A DNA stretch of 64,000 bases from JAHEFU01 sp020440645 (GCA_020440645.1 JAGRNR010000007.1:1-64000); one strand, 5' to 3'. Positions 52,608 to 61,285 are shown, numbered from the stretch's first letter. Notes: generated from the letters alone by a model not told the origin. A program made the numbers and translations.

Positions 52608-53908
52608 TGCTGTCCCTCGCTGTCAGACATCAACTCACTGAGTCGTTGGATTCCGTATCCACTGCCTGGAAAGTTCACATCAGGCAGCAGGTCTTCGAAT
52701 TCATGCCGCAGTGCCTCAGCCATGATCAGAATATCCGTCGGGGAGTTGTCATCCAGGCTGCCGCATAGACATCTGACGGCTACCGCGAGATCGTGTCTGT
52801 TGATTTCGCCTGCTATTCGGAAGATGCCTCGTGGGTACTCTGCCAGGTAGCCTCGCATCTGTAGGTACTCAAGACTGTTGAAGGCCCAGTGGTCAGGTAC
52901 CACTGCCGAACTGGGGTCAGCCTTGCGACTTGCGGCCCAGCCCTCAAGCTCTGAGAAATCCAGTCTGACCTGGTGAGGCATGCCATTCTGCGCGTTTATC
53001 TCTTTATTGAACTCTTGATGGAGCAGCAGCATGCCAAGTGAATAGGGCTCATCAATCTGGAGGACATTGTCACTAATAATCCTCATTACGGCTTGAGCAA
53101 GTTCGTATCTGGTGAGTGAACCACTGGCAAAGAATTTGTGCGGATATCCTTCCAGCAAGCCGCGTTCGGCATAAGAGTTCAGCATGCTGTATGCCCAGTG
53201 ATCCTGCGGAACATCGTCATATGCTGAAGTTGGCACTTCGGTCGCTTCCGTCACTTCGACCATATCCGGCTGCATACATTCAACGATCTCGAATGGGCAA
53301 TCAGCAATCCAGTCTACATCTGCCAACTCGTGATGCAGGGTAGTTGCCATGATTACCTCATCCACTGCAGGTTGCTCTGGTAAATCGAGGAATAACTGGT
53401 TGACCACTACGGCTGCATTCCGTCTGCTCAATGACTTCCAATTAGTGAAGTAGTTGGCAGGGAAGTTCTGCAGGTAGCCTTCAGTCTGCAGGTAATCGAA
53501 TGCATTCAATACCCAGTGATCCGAGCTGAGCCAACCCGTCTCCGGTGCAGACTCTGCTGGGACTGGATCTCCTGAGGGATCCTCAGAAAGGTTTACTATT
53601 CCACTAAAGCAAATCAGGTCACTGAATTCTGCCCTCAGGGTTTCAACCATGATTGGCACATTCTCTTCCTCTGTGTCTGCAGTTGCCATCTGAAGTTGCA
53701 GGATGGCGAACTGGAATTCGTCACGCTTCAGGACCTGTGATCCATCAAACACCTTGGCAGGATAGTTCTGCAGGTATCCGTGGTGTTGCAGGTAGTCCAG
53801 GGCATTATAGGCCCAGTGCTCTGTGGAAACTTCGTTATAGGCACTGCCCGCCAATGCAGGGGTGCAAAGCAGCAGGATCGCAGCAAGCGTTGTCAGCCTA
53901 AGCCGCAT
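52604..53908 (-). CDS. SLH-repeat secreted protein 1 (no barrel)
   Basis: Exported protein of 434 aa made almost wholly of four SLH modules: NEVSTEHWAYNALDYL, SSDHWVLNAFDYL, DDVPQDHWAYSMLNSY and VVPDHWAFNSLEYL. Each ends with a helix of the type IMAEALRHEFEDLL. The signal peptide is LTTLAAILLLCTPALA. The start is ATG 53908 after GGAGAAAG. In the porins a single such module precedes a barrel; here the module is repeated and no barrel exists, so it may act as a cell-wall binding or spacer protein. Coupled to the second SLH protein. Confidence 0.82.
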   Translation of the reverse strand: MRLRLTTLAAILLLCTPALAGSAYNEVSTEHWAYNALDYLQHHGYLQNYPAKVFDGSQVLKRDEFQFAILQLQMATADTEEENVPIMVETLRAEFSDLICFSGIVNLSEDPSGDPVPAESAPETGWLSSDHWVLNAFDYLQTEGYLQNFPANYFTNWKSLSRRNAAVVVNQLFLDLPEQPAVDEVIMATTLHHELADVDWIADCPFEIVECMQPDMVEVTEATEVPTSAYDDVPQDHWAYSMLNSYAERGLLEGYPHKFFASGSLTRYELAQAVMRIISDNVLQIDEPYSLGMLLLHQEFNKEINAQNGMPHQVRLDFSELEGWAASRKADPSSAVVPDHWAFNSLEYLQMRGYLAEYPRGIFRIAGEINRHDLAVAVRCLCGSLDDNSPTDILIMAEALRHEFEDLLPDVNFPGSGYGIQRLSELMSDSEGQQ

Positions 53909-54027
53909 GTCTTTCTCCAGTTTCCCTCGCACGGGGGTTCCGGGCACCCATGCGGGATTGCTCTTCCTCAATCAGCTAATCGCTGAGTGGGAAGGGGGAG
54001 TTAAACGCATGCTGCTGTCTGCGACTG

Positions 54028-55176
54028 CTAGCCCTGGGTGCCGATGTTGTGCGGGTTCTCCGGCACTTCGTCACCCTGGTGGTGCGGGTTGGGCATGCCG
54101 TGCGGGGTGTTGAATCCGCCACCGCTCATGTCCATCCCGCTGTGCGGGTCCGTCGGGTCGAAGTCACCCGGGTCCGGCTCGCGGTTCTCCAGCATGGCGA
54201 GCTGCTGCTCACTCTCCCAGGCCTCACGCGGGCTGCCGTGCTGCTTGGCAGCGGCCAGTGCCGTGATCGCTTCATCGTTCCTGCCGGCGGCCTTGAGGGC
54301 CATGCCGTAACTGTGCCAGCCCAGCCAGTAGTCCGGGTTCTCCGTCGTCGCGCGCTCGAGCTTGGCCAGCACCTGGCTGAAGTCAGCACCCTCGGCCGGC
54401 ATCTGAGCCATCATTGCGCTGGCCTGGTTGACAAGTACATCCCAGTACAGCTCAGGGTGGCTCTCCGGCGTGGCGTTGTCAAGGAAGCGCTGGTACCAGG
54501 TCTCGGCCTTCTTCGCCTCACGGCCGGCAATCTCGCTGCCCGGTGCTTCCACGCGGCTGAGCTGCAGGTGCAGGTCGCCGACGGTTGCCATCACGGAGAA
54601 GTTCTCCGGCTCGGCCTGGCTGAATGCCTCAAACGAGGCCGCCGCTCCCAGCAGGTCGCCGTTCTGCATTGACAGCGCCGCCACGTCGGCGATCAGCTTG
54701 GCTTCGCGGCTGTCCGCGGGCTGCTTCATCCAGGCTGTGACGGCCGCCTGCGTATAGGGCGTGACCTTGTCAGCTTCACTGATGCTGCTGTAGATCGTGT
54801 ACAGCTCGTTCAGTGCCGCAGTGTCCAGTGGATCCTTGTCCAGCCGCGCCTTGTACTGCTCAACCATCGAATTTACATCACCGCCCGCATTGCCATCCGC
54901 GCCGGGCAGGCTGTGCGGGTTGCCGCCGAGTGCCTGGTTCATGGCATCAGCACCCTGCTGGGGCTGGCGCTGCAGCATCACCATGCCACCGACAAGCGCC
55001 AGCACGATCACGATCGGCATCACGATGCGCAGCGGGTTGGCAGCCGGGGCGGACTGGCCACCCGGGCCGGCATTCATCACGGCACCGCACTGCTCGCAGA
55101 AGCGCGCAGCGGGCTGGTTGGCGGCCCGGCACACCGGGCAGCGGGACTGCTTTTCAGTTGAACTCTGCTTGGACAT
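54028..55176 (-). CDS. Zinc-ribbon, membrane-anchored TPR-like protein
   Basis: 382 aa. The N-terminal zinc ribbon (CPVCRAANQPAARFCEQCG) is in the cytoplasm. One membrane segment follows (IVMPIVIVLALVGGMVMLQ), then helical TPR-like repeats (about 110-330, for example PDYWLGWHSYGMALKAAGRNDEA). The tail is rich in Gly, Pro, His and Asn. It lies downstream of the cytochrome genes on the same strand, beyond a weak hairpin, and could help assembly of that system; no direct evidence. Confidence 0.75.
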   Translation of the reverse strand: MSKQSSTEKQSRCPVCRAANQPAARFCEQCGAVMNAGPGGQSAPAANPLRIVMPIVIVLALVGGMVMLQRQPQQGADAMNQALGGNPHSLPGADGNAGGDVNSMVEQYKARLDKDPLDTAALNELYTIYSSISEADKVTPYTQAAVTAWMKQPADSREAKLIADVAALSMQNGDLLGAAASFEAFSQAEPENFSVMATVGDLHLQLSRVEAPGSEIAGREAKKAETWYQRFLDNATPESHPELYWDVLVNQASAMMAQMPAEGADFSQVLAKLERATTENPDYWLGWHSYGMALKAAGRNDEAITALAAAKQHGSPREAWESEQQLAMLENREPDPGDFDPTDPHSGMDMSGGGFNTPHGMPNPHHQGDEVPENPHNIGTQG

Positions 55177-55213
55177 GGTTACTCTTGCCTCAGCTGAGGC
55201 AGATTACAAATGA

Positions 55214-55240
55214 AACGGGCGCCCCATGGAGGGACGCCCG
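55214..55240 (-). terminator. Probable terminator after 4-haem cytochrome gene
   Basis: Inverted repeat ACGGGCG / CGCCCGT downstream of the cytochrome stop at 55277, followed on the minus strand by TTTCATTT. The T-tract is interrupted, so efficiency is uncertain. Confidence 0.6.
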
Positions 55241-55276
55241 TAGGATGGTCTGTCTGTATGCCCTGCGGGCATGCCC

Positions 55277-55786
55277 TTACTTCTTCGGCTTGGGCTTGTG
55301 GTCCGCCAGTGCCTTGACGGCATCGGCGTACTTGAACTCCTTGTAGTGCGGGGAGTCCTTGTTGTGGCAGGTCTTGCAGTTCGCCTCCGTGGGCTTGGTC
55401 ATCGTGTTGCGCTTCTTCTCAACATCGTTGAGCGGGGCGGCAAGGTGGTCCTTGGCGGGGCCATGGCAGGCCTCGCACTGCACGTTGACGAGCTTGGGGG
55501 TCTTCTCGATGCTGACGAAGCCGCCGGGCTTGCCAAAGCCGGTCACATGGCAGGGGATGCAGCTGTCCTTCTTGTCCTTGCTGGCCTGCAGTGTGTCCCA
55601 GGTCTTGGCCATCGGCCACTTCTTCCATGCTGCGACCTGGTCCTTGTGGCACATGCCGCACTTCTTCTCGTTGTCACCGACATACTCGTTGGCATCGGCA
55701 CCGCTTGCCTGCTCTGCGCTGAAGGCGCCCCAGGCGAACATCGCCACGATGAACACAGCGATTACCCAGCCATACTTCCTGAACAT
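55277..55786 (-). CDS. Periplasmic tetrahaem c-type cytochrome (cytochrome c554-like)
   Basis: Exported cytochrome of 169 aa with signal/anchor (WVIAVFIVAMFAWGAFSA) and four CXXCH haem sites: CGMCH, CIPCH, CEACH and CKTCH. The pattern AAWKKWPMAKTW, then CHVTGFGKPGGF and VQCEACHGPAKDH, is typical of the cytochrome c554 fold. Probable periplasmic carrier between the inner membrane and the outer-membrane conduit encoded next to it. The ATG follows AAGGAGGTG. The C-terminus is Lys/Pro-rich. Confidence 0.93.
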   Translation of the reverse strand: MFRKYGWVIAVFIVAMFAWGAFSAEQASGADANEYVGDNEKKCGMCHKDQVAAWKKWPMAKTWDTLQASKDKKDSCIPCHVTGFGKPGGFVSIEKTPKLVNVQCEACHGPAKDHLAAPLNDVEKKRNTMTKPTEANCKTCHNKDSPHYKEFKYADAVKALADHKPKPKK

Positions 55787-55891
55787 GCTACACCTCCTTG
55801 GTGCTTGCAACTCTCCTGGAATCCTTGGATTCCAGCCTCTTAGGCTCCATGAGATATTCGATATGTCTGCCTTACTTGATAATACCCCAGA

Positions 55892-57598
55892 TCAGAAGCT
55901 AATCCTGTAATTTACCGCAACTGAGACTGCATCTGATTCAAGGCCCGGGTAGTTGTCATACAGCCTGCGGTACCAGTCCAGGCGCAGGCCAAGCGGCCCA
56001 AGGCGCTTGAAGCGGACCTCAGCCCCGGCACTGGTCTGGGTATAGTTCTCTGCCCCGCTGCCGTCGCTCATGGCGAAGTTCAGCGAGTAGTCATGGTCCT
56101 CAAGCTGCTGCCCGTAGGTGGCGGCGTAGGTCTTGTCGTCGGTGCTGTACTCGTCGTCAACGCCCGGCATGTCGAGCTCGGAGCGGCTGTCACGCAGGGA
56201 CAGGGCGAACTGGCTGCAGCTGTCGATGCGGTGCATCCAGACTCCCTCGGCATAGGTCAGGTTGGTCTGGCTGTCACGGCCACCATTGCGGGATTCCTGG
56301 CCGTACATGTTGAAGTCAACGGAGTTGTGATTGTCCACCGTCCAGGACAGGCCGTGGGTGCGGGACAGCTGCTTGTCGAAGAACAGGCTGGTGCTGCCGA
56401 CACTGACGAGCTCAGTGCCCGGGGTACTGCCCGACTCGTAGTCGATGTGCGTACGGAACTTCAGGCGGTCAGAGAGGTTCTGCTTCATGTCGAACCAGAC
56501 CGTGTCGTACTCCGGTGCGAGGATCGTCACCGCGGGAGCGACCTGGGCCGGTGTCACCACGGAGGAGCCACGCAGCAGGTTGAACACCGAGCTGTCCTGC
56601 ATGTCCAGCTTGGCGTAGTCAACCTGGCGCAGCTTGTAGCCGGCCTCGTAGCTGTTGCCACAGCCGGGGTACCATGCCGCCGAGAAGCCATACTCGCTGG
56701 AGCTCTGCACGTGGCTGCTGACGATGTTGTCATCGGCGGCCTCGCTGCTGCTGTACTCCGCATTGAAGGACCAGTCGCAGCTCGGGTCGTAGCGCATGCC
56801 CAGTGTCAGGTCCGCGCTGGAGAACTCCGGGTCGGGCTGGTCATCGTACTGGTACTGCTTGTAGTTGATCCGGCCGTAGGCCTTCAGCTCATCGCTCAGC
56901 CTGGCGTCCAGCTTGACGCGGGTATGGTCAATGCTGCCGGAGGCGCCGGGCAGGGTGGTGTCGATCGTGGTGGCACGCTGGGTGACCTGGGCCATCGTGT
57001 CGATGCCGATGATGTCCAGGTTCCAGCGGTAGCCGAGGCGCTCCACCTTGAGGTCATGCAGCGGGCTGGCCGTGTCATGGTTGAGCTCGATGCGCTCGTA
57101 GTTGAGCGCCATGTTGTCAAGCTCACGGTGGTGGATCCGCAAGCCGTACTGGTCATGTGACCAGTCGTAGGGCACCAGTGCCGGCTCCGCACCGAATGCG
57201 TTCCAGGCGCGGCCGCTGATCAGGGTGCTGTCACCCTGCAGCACGAGCGGCCAGCTCGTCAGGCGGCCCCAGCCGCGTCCGCTGTCGCTGCTGACATCCT
57301 GCCAGCGGGCCTCGAAGCGGTTGAGCACGCAGCCCATGTCGACGCTGTTGTAGCGGCCGTTGGTGTACCAGTCCTCCGGGTAGAGCCCGTACTGGTTGAA
57401 GGAGTCCTCGTTGTCATTCACTTCCGTGCTGGTGCCGCCGATCTCGACGAAGTTGCCAAGACCGTCCTCGGCCCAGAACTCACAGCAGTCAGCGCAGCCG
57501 GCGTTGCAGCCGGTGCAGGCATCGCCCGCAAGGGCCACGCCGCTGAGCATGACAAGCATGGAGAAGACGAGGAGGGCAGTTAACATTCCGTTGCGCAT
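55892..57598 (-). CDS. Outer-membrane beta-barrel, MtrB/PioB-like
   Basis: Exported protein of 568 aa dominated by alternating amphipathic strands, ending in Phe (VNYRISF), the barrel assembly signal. The length suits a large barrel such as MtrB or PioB, which sheath a multihaem cytochrome. The mature N-terminus is Cys-rich (ACTGCNAGCADCCEF), with no CXXCH. It lies 13 bases after the 14-haem cytochrome gene and before the tetrahaem gene, so a porin-cytochrome complex is likely. Assignment is from architecture and context; sequence similarity to MtrB was not tested. Confidence 0.82.
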   Translation of the reverse strand: MRNGMLTALLVFSMLVMLSGVALAGDACTGCNAGCADCCEFWAEDGLGNFVEIGGTSTEVNDNEDSFNQYGLYPEDWYTNGRYNSVDMGCVLNRFEARWQDVSSDSGRGWGRLTSWPLVLQGDSTLISGRAWNAFGAEPALVPYDWSHDQYGLRIHHRELDNMALNYERIELNHDTASPLHDLKVERLGYRWNLDIIGIDTMAQVTQRATTIDTTLPGASGSIDHTRVKLDARLSDELKAYGRINYKQYQYDDQPDPEFSSADLTLGMRYDPSCDWSFNAEYSSSEAADDNIVSSHVQSSSEYGFSAAWYPGCGNSYEAGYKLRQVDYAKLDMQDSSVFNLLRGSSVVTPAQVAPAVTILAPEYDTVWFDMKQNLSDRLKFRTHIDYESGSTPGTELVSVGSTSLFFDKQLSRTHGLSWTVDNHNSVDFNMYGQESRNGGRDSQTNLTYAEGVWMHRIDSCSQFALSLRDSRSELDMPGVDDEYSTDDKTYAATYGQQLEDHDYSLNFAMSDGSGAENYTQTSAGAEVRFKRLGPLGLRLDWYRRLYDNYPGLESDAVSVAVNYRISF

Positions 57599-57611
57599 CG
57601 CTTGCTACCTC

Positions 57612-58820
57612 CTAGTTCCCGAAGAAGAAGAAATCAGTGTTGGAACCGTGGTGGTCGGAATGGCATCCCGAGGTCCAGCAGTTCTGTGCGGGGAAGTGGT
57701 TGGCACGGTCAGTATGGCATTCCATGCAGGTACCCCGTCCGGAGAAGTTCAGCAGGTCAGGGTTGCTGCTGCCGTGTGCACTGTGGCAGGTGAAGCAGCC
57801 GTTGCCCATTGCCGGATCGTATCCCGCGTGCTCGAAGATGAACGGGCCCTGCTTGTCAGCGTGGCATTCGAAGCAGAGGTCGTCCTTCACCTGCTTGAGC
57901 ATCTCGTGCCCCTCGCCGCCGTGCGGGTTGTGGCAATCAATGCACATCAGGCCCATTCTCGGGTCCTCGTTGTCAAGCGGATGGTGGCTGAACTTGGCGA
58001 AGTCCAGGCGGGTCGACTCGTGGCAGGTCAGGCACATTGAATTGGGGGTCTTGCGCAGGTTGTGCTTGTTGGTCTGCATGTGCGGGTCATGGCACTCGAT
58101 GCAGGACATCCCTTCCTTCACATGGCGGGTGCCCTTGTAGTCCGGCACATAGGTGTCGGACTTGTGGCACTCAAGGCATGTGTCGTCAATTTCCTTGGAG
58201 CTGGCCATGCTGAACACACCGATTCCGGCGCGGCGGCCCCAGTGGTTGCTGCCCGGTCCATGGCAGCTTTCGCAGCCACGCTCGCTGATCGGGCGGGTAC
58301 CGTGGTCGGTCAGGCTGTGCATGGACTTCTGCCATTCACGGCGATGGCCCTGGTGGCAGCTCAGGCAGGTCTCAGTACCGACGTACTGCGCGCCTTCCGT
58401 GGAGGCGGCAAAGCCGGGGTAGTCCTCCTGGCGGCTGGGGTTGAGGAAGGGATCGAGGTTGCTGCCGTGCATGTCGCTGTGGCAATTGCTCGTCCAGCAG
58501 GTAAGTGCAGGGTAGTGCTCGGACTTGTCCTGGTGGCAATTGAGGCAGAGTGAGCGGGTTTCACTTACGAGCCCGCCATGGCCCCCGACGCCAGTGGTCT
58601 GGTGGCACGTGTCGCACTTGCCCTCGAAGGCCGGCGCATGCGGGAAGCTGACTTCCTGAGCCGCGCTTCCATGACACATTGCACAGTCAACACTGCTGAC
58701 ATCCTCCGGAGCTTCCATTCCCTCAAGGGAATCAAAGAACTGCGCCTGTCCAACGTAAGTCCAGCCCAGCACTCCGACAGCTATCAGCACGATGGTCATC
58801 AATGACCTTCTCGCAGCCAT
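57612..58820 (-). CDS. Exported 14-haem c-type cytochrome
   Basis: 402 aa with N-terminal signal/anchor (LMTIVLIAVGVLGWTYVGQA). There are twelve CXXCH sites (CAMCH, CDTCH, CLNCH, CLSCH, CESCH, CLECH, CIECH, CLTCH, CIDCH, CFECH, CFTCH, CMECH) and two wider CXXXXCH sites (CWTSNCH, CWTSGCH). The last two are in near-duplicate modules, CHSDMHGSN and CHSDHHGSN, near both ends. Other modules resemble doubled CXXCH domains. Probably spans or docks in the barrel encoded next. GGAGG precedes the ATG. Confidence 0.93.
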   Translation of the reverse strand: MAARRSLMTIVLIAVGVLGWTYVGQAQFFDSLEGMEAPEDVSSVDCAMCHGSAAQEVSFPHAPAFEGKCDTCHQTTGVGGHGGLVSETRSLCLNCHQDKSEHYPALTCWTSNCHSDMHGSNLDPFLNPSRQEDYPGFAASTEGAQYVGTETCLSCHQGHRREWQKSMHSLTDHGTRPISERGCESCHGPGSNHWGRRAGIGVFSMASSKEIDDTCLECHKSDTYVPDYKGTRHVKEGMSCIECHDPHMQTNKHNLRKTPNSMCLTCHESTRLDFAKFSHHPLDNEDPRMGLMCIDCHNPHGGEGHEMLKQVKDDLCFECHADKQGPFIFEHAGYDPAMGNGCFTCHSAHGSSNPDLLNFSGRGTCMECHTDRANHFPAQNCWTSGCHSDHHGSNTDFFFFGN

Positions 58821-58856
58821 GCTGATCCTCCAATATTCTCTCTTCCTCTACCCTGT

Positions 58857-58886
58857 GGAAAACACTGTTTTCCGGCACCAAGTTTA
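58857..58886 (-). promoter_or_regulatory. Promoter and palindromic operator of the 14-haem cytochrome
   Basis: On the minus strand an extended -10 (TG, one base, TAAACT at 58886-58881) is followed by a perfect inverted repeat GGAAAAC-AGT-GTTTTCC (58873-58857) lying over the expected start of transcription. The position suggests a repressor site for the cytochrome-barrel-cytochrome operon. Confidence 0.45.
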
Positions 58887-58976
58887 GCACAATCCTACTA
58901 TATATCTATGATATCGGGCATCGGAATTGTGTCTTTAGTCAGACTTCATCAAGCCAGTTGGAAAGGGGATCCAGGC

Positions 58977-59005
58977 AAAAAAAAGGGCGCCCATTGCGGG
59001 CGCCC
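58977..59005 (-). terminator. Strong terminator after 9-haem lipoprotein gene
   Basis: Stem GGGCGCCC / GGGCGCCC with a five-base loop (58985-59005), then a run of eight T on the minus strand (58984-58977). It separates the lipoprotein gene from the cytochrome operon downstream. Confidence 0.95.
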
Positions 59006-59025
59006 TCCTTGTTGGTGTACTGCTG

Positions 59026-61017
59026 TTACGGCAGAGCGTTGAGTTCGTTGACCTTGTTGATGGCGGACTGCAGCAGGCCGCGGGAGTACGCCGGGTTGTG
59101 GACACCCTTACTGTTGTCCTCGCGGACGTACTCATAGTTCCACCAGGCCTGGCGGTACTGGTCGCCGATCGGGTCATTGAGCGGCGGGCCGTCGGTGCTC
59201 GGCGGATCTGAGCTGGAGGGCTTGTTGTTCAGTTCGAACACACCGGCATCCTCAGTCTTCCACTCGGCGGGCCAGATTGTCTCAAACTCGAGCAGCATGG
59301 CCAGCGTACCGTTGATGAACTCCTCCTTGTAGGCTTCCATCTCCTCGCTGGTGGCGAAGGTGTGGCAGACGTTGCAGGATTCAATCTTCGGGGCGAAGCT
59401 GTGGCCGACGATGGCCGGGTTCTCGAAGTCCTCGAACTCCTTGGTGTACATGTGGCAGGTGATGCACTTCTCCTCATTCCAGGAGTTGTGCGGGTGGGAC
59501 TTGTCATACTCGTAGCCATCGAACTCCCAACCGCCGACACCGTAGATCATCGGAGCCTGGCTGTTGTGGTGGAATCCGCGGCCACCCTTGGCAACGGTGT
59601 TCTCCATGTCACCACGGTCACGACGGCCATTGTGGCAGGCAATGCAGGTGTTGGCCTTGCCGGCATTCACTTCGGTGTCGTCGAAGGGGATGATCATCGT
59701 TGCGGTCGGGTCGACACGCAGCTGGTTCTCGAAACCGTTTCCGTGCGGGTCGTGGCAGGTGGCGCAGCTGACGTGCGTACCCATTTCAAGGTCCTCAGCC
59801 GGCGGGTCCTCGCCGTTGATCTGGATCCGGACGAACCATTCACCGTTGTGGCACTGCACGCAGCTGCCACCGGTGGCCTGGTGGGAATCCAGGGCAAAGG
59901 TGCCGTGGCCGGAGGTCTGCCACTCGTCGAACGTCGGGTGGTGCTCCTCAGTATGGCAACGGCCGCAGGAGTCGGTCGGGTCGAAGGATGCGGGCAGCGG
60001 ACCGTTGGCCGGGTGGCCGGTACCGGAGCCGTGGCAGCTTTCGCACTGGACGTTGGCAAACTGCGGGGTCAGGTCGTAACTGATGTAACCGCCCTCGCCG
60101 TAACCGACGGTGTGGCACTCACGGCAGCTCTCGAGCCTGCCGCGGCCGATCTGCTGCATCATTTCCTCGATGTGGGCGTGACCGGTGGTCTCCCACTGGT
60201 CGTACACGTCAGAGTGGCAGTTGGAGCAACGCTCGGCACCACTGAAGTCGAAGGATGTCGGCATCGCGGCAAGGGTTACCGTGGCGGTCTGGGACGTGAC
60301 TGCGCTCACCATTGACGTACCGGTCGCCTTGCCATCGTTGGCAATTGCGGTGATCGTATGGCTGCCGGCCTCGTCATATGACCATGTGGCCTTGGAAGTG
60401 CCGTTCTCGACGGTGATGTCGGAGAAGTTGTCCTGGCCGGTGTCATCCTGCCAGACGAAGCTGAGCGTGTCGCCATCGGAGTCGGATGCGGTCACCGAGA
60501 AGATGATCTTCTGTCCGGCGACCGGGGAGCTGACGTCCTTCTGGATGCCATTCTGGTCGAAGGCGGGGGGATCATTCGGTCCCGGGGGTTCCGGTGCCTG
60601 TGCCACCGTGGTGGAAGTGCTGGCAGTAGCTGACAGCAGTTCCGGGTCGTACGCGATCACTGAGATCGTGTAGGTTCCGGCTTCCTCAGTGCTCCAGAAG
60701 ACGGATGAGCCCGTGCCGTCGAAGGTACCGGCGGCGGCATTCCCGTCATCCCAGCTGAAGGTCAGTGCACTGCCTTCGGGATCACTGGCGGATACGGAGA
60801 ACTGCACAACCTGCGATGTCTCAGGACTGAGGTTGTTGGCAGCGATCGTATTTCCGATGATCACCGGAGCCTTGTTCACGCCGCCTCCGTCATCAGGGTT
60901 TCCCCCGCCGCCGGAAAGCGAGCTGGCGCAGCTGCCAAGCGCGAGGAGGCTGGCAGCTGTGATTCCCAATGCCTGATGGAGAATTCCTCTCCCGGTTGAA
61001 ACATTGCTAGTCATCAT
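59026..61017 (-). CDS. Surface lipoprotein with two Ig/PKD-like domains and nine c-type haems
   Basis: 663 aa. The signal ends in a lipobox (LLALGSCASS), so the mature protein is a lipoprotein, probably at the outer membrane. Two beta-sandwich domains (about 50-135 and 145-240) of PKD/cadherin type follow (VSASDPEGSALTFSWDDG, VTASDSDGDTLSFVWQDD). The rest holds nine haem sites: CSNCH, CRECH, CESCH, CGRCH, CVQCH, CATCH, CIACH, CITCH, CNVCH. The first three form a c554-like module similar to the tetrahaem cytochrome. Candidate cell-surface terminal reductase or electron outlet. ATG 61017 or 61014, after GGAGG. Confidence 0.92.
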   Translation of the reverse strand: MMTSNVSTGRGILHQALGITAASLLALGSCASSLSGGGGNPDDGGGVNKAPVIIGNTIAANNLSPETSQVVQFSVSASDPEGSALTFSWDDGNAAAGTFDGTGSSVFWSTEEAGTYTISVIAYDPELLSATASTSTTVAQAPEPPGPNDPPAFDQNGIQKDVSSPVAGQKIIFSVTASDSDGDTLSFVWQDDTGQDNFSDITVENGTSKATWSYDEAGSHTITAIANDGKATGTSMVSAVTSQTATVTLAAMPTSFDFSGAERCSNCHSDVYDQWETTGHAHIEEMMQQIGRGRLESCRECHTVGYGEGGYISYDLTPQFANVQCESCHGSGTGHPANGPLPASFDPTDSCGRCHTEEHHPTFDEWQTSGHGTFALDSHQATGGSCVQCHNGEWFVRIQINGEDPPAEDLEMGTHVSCATCHDPHGNGFENQLRVDPTATMIIPFDDTEVNAGKANTCIACHNGRRDRGDMENTVAKGGRGFHHNSQAPMIYGVGGWEFDGYEYDKSHPHNSWNEEKCITCHMYTKEFEDFENPAIVGHSFAPKIESCNVCHTFATSEEMEAYKEEFINGTLAMLLEFETIWPAEWKTEDAGVFELNNKPSSSDPPSTDGPPLNDPIGDQYRQAWWNYEYVREDNSKGVHNPAYSRGLLQSAINKVNELNALP

Positions 61018-61069
61018 CGGCCTCCTTAGCCGAAAAGCCACCCAGGTCTCCAATGAGTGGGTCATTTAT

Positions 61070-61085
61070 CGTGAACCATTTCACA
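61070..61085. promoter_or_regulatory. CRP/FNR-like palindrome 2 (leader)
   Basis: CGTGA-ACCATT-TCACA, matching the GTGA-N6-TCAC pattern of the CRP/FNR family. It lies in the transcribed leader, about 55 bases before the lipoprotein start. Confidence 0.5.
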
Positions 61086-61187
61086 GGTGACTTGTGCTGC
61101 TGGCCTTTCGGTCTGGACGCTGATCCTGATCCTCATCAAATGTTCAGATCCAAATCTTCGGATTAGTCCGAAGGCCAGTTCTGTATG

Positions 61188-61216
61188 TATATAGCAGAGA
61201 ACTGAGGTTTTTTCAA
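61188..61216 (-). promoter_or_regulatory. Sigma-70-type promoter of the 9-haem lipoprotein gene
   Basis: On the minus strand TTGAAA (61216-61211), exactly 17 bases, then TATATA (61193-61188) with an extended TG one base before. Predicted start of transcription near 61181, giving a leader of about 165 bases. Confidence 0.7.
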
Positions 61217-61261
61217 TAGGTGATATCTGAGATAGAGCTTGGAATAGATGAAATGTACCGA

Positions 61262-61285
61262 AATTCGTGACCATTCTCACGAATT
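61262..61285. promoter_or_regulatory. CRP/FNR-like palindrome 1 (upstream site)
   Basis: AATTCGTGA-CCATTC-TCACGAATT: perfect 9-base arms around six bases, with the GTGA-N6-TCAC core of CRP/FNR regulators. Its centre is about 92 bases upstream of the predicted start site, a classical class I activation position. It is similar to the second site at 61070. Confidence 0.6.
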
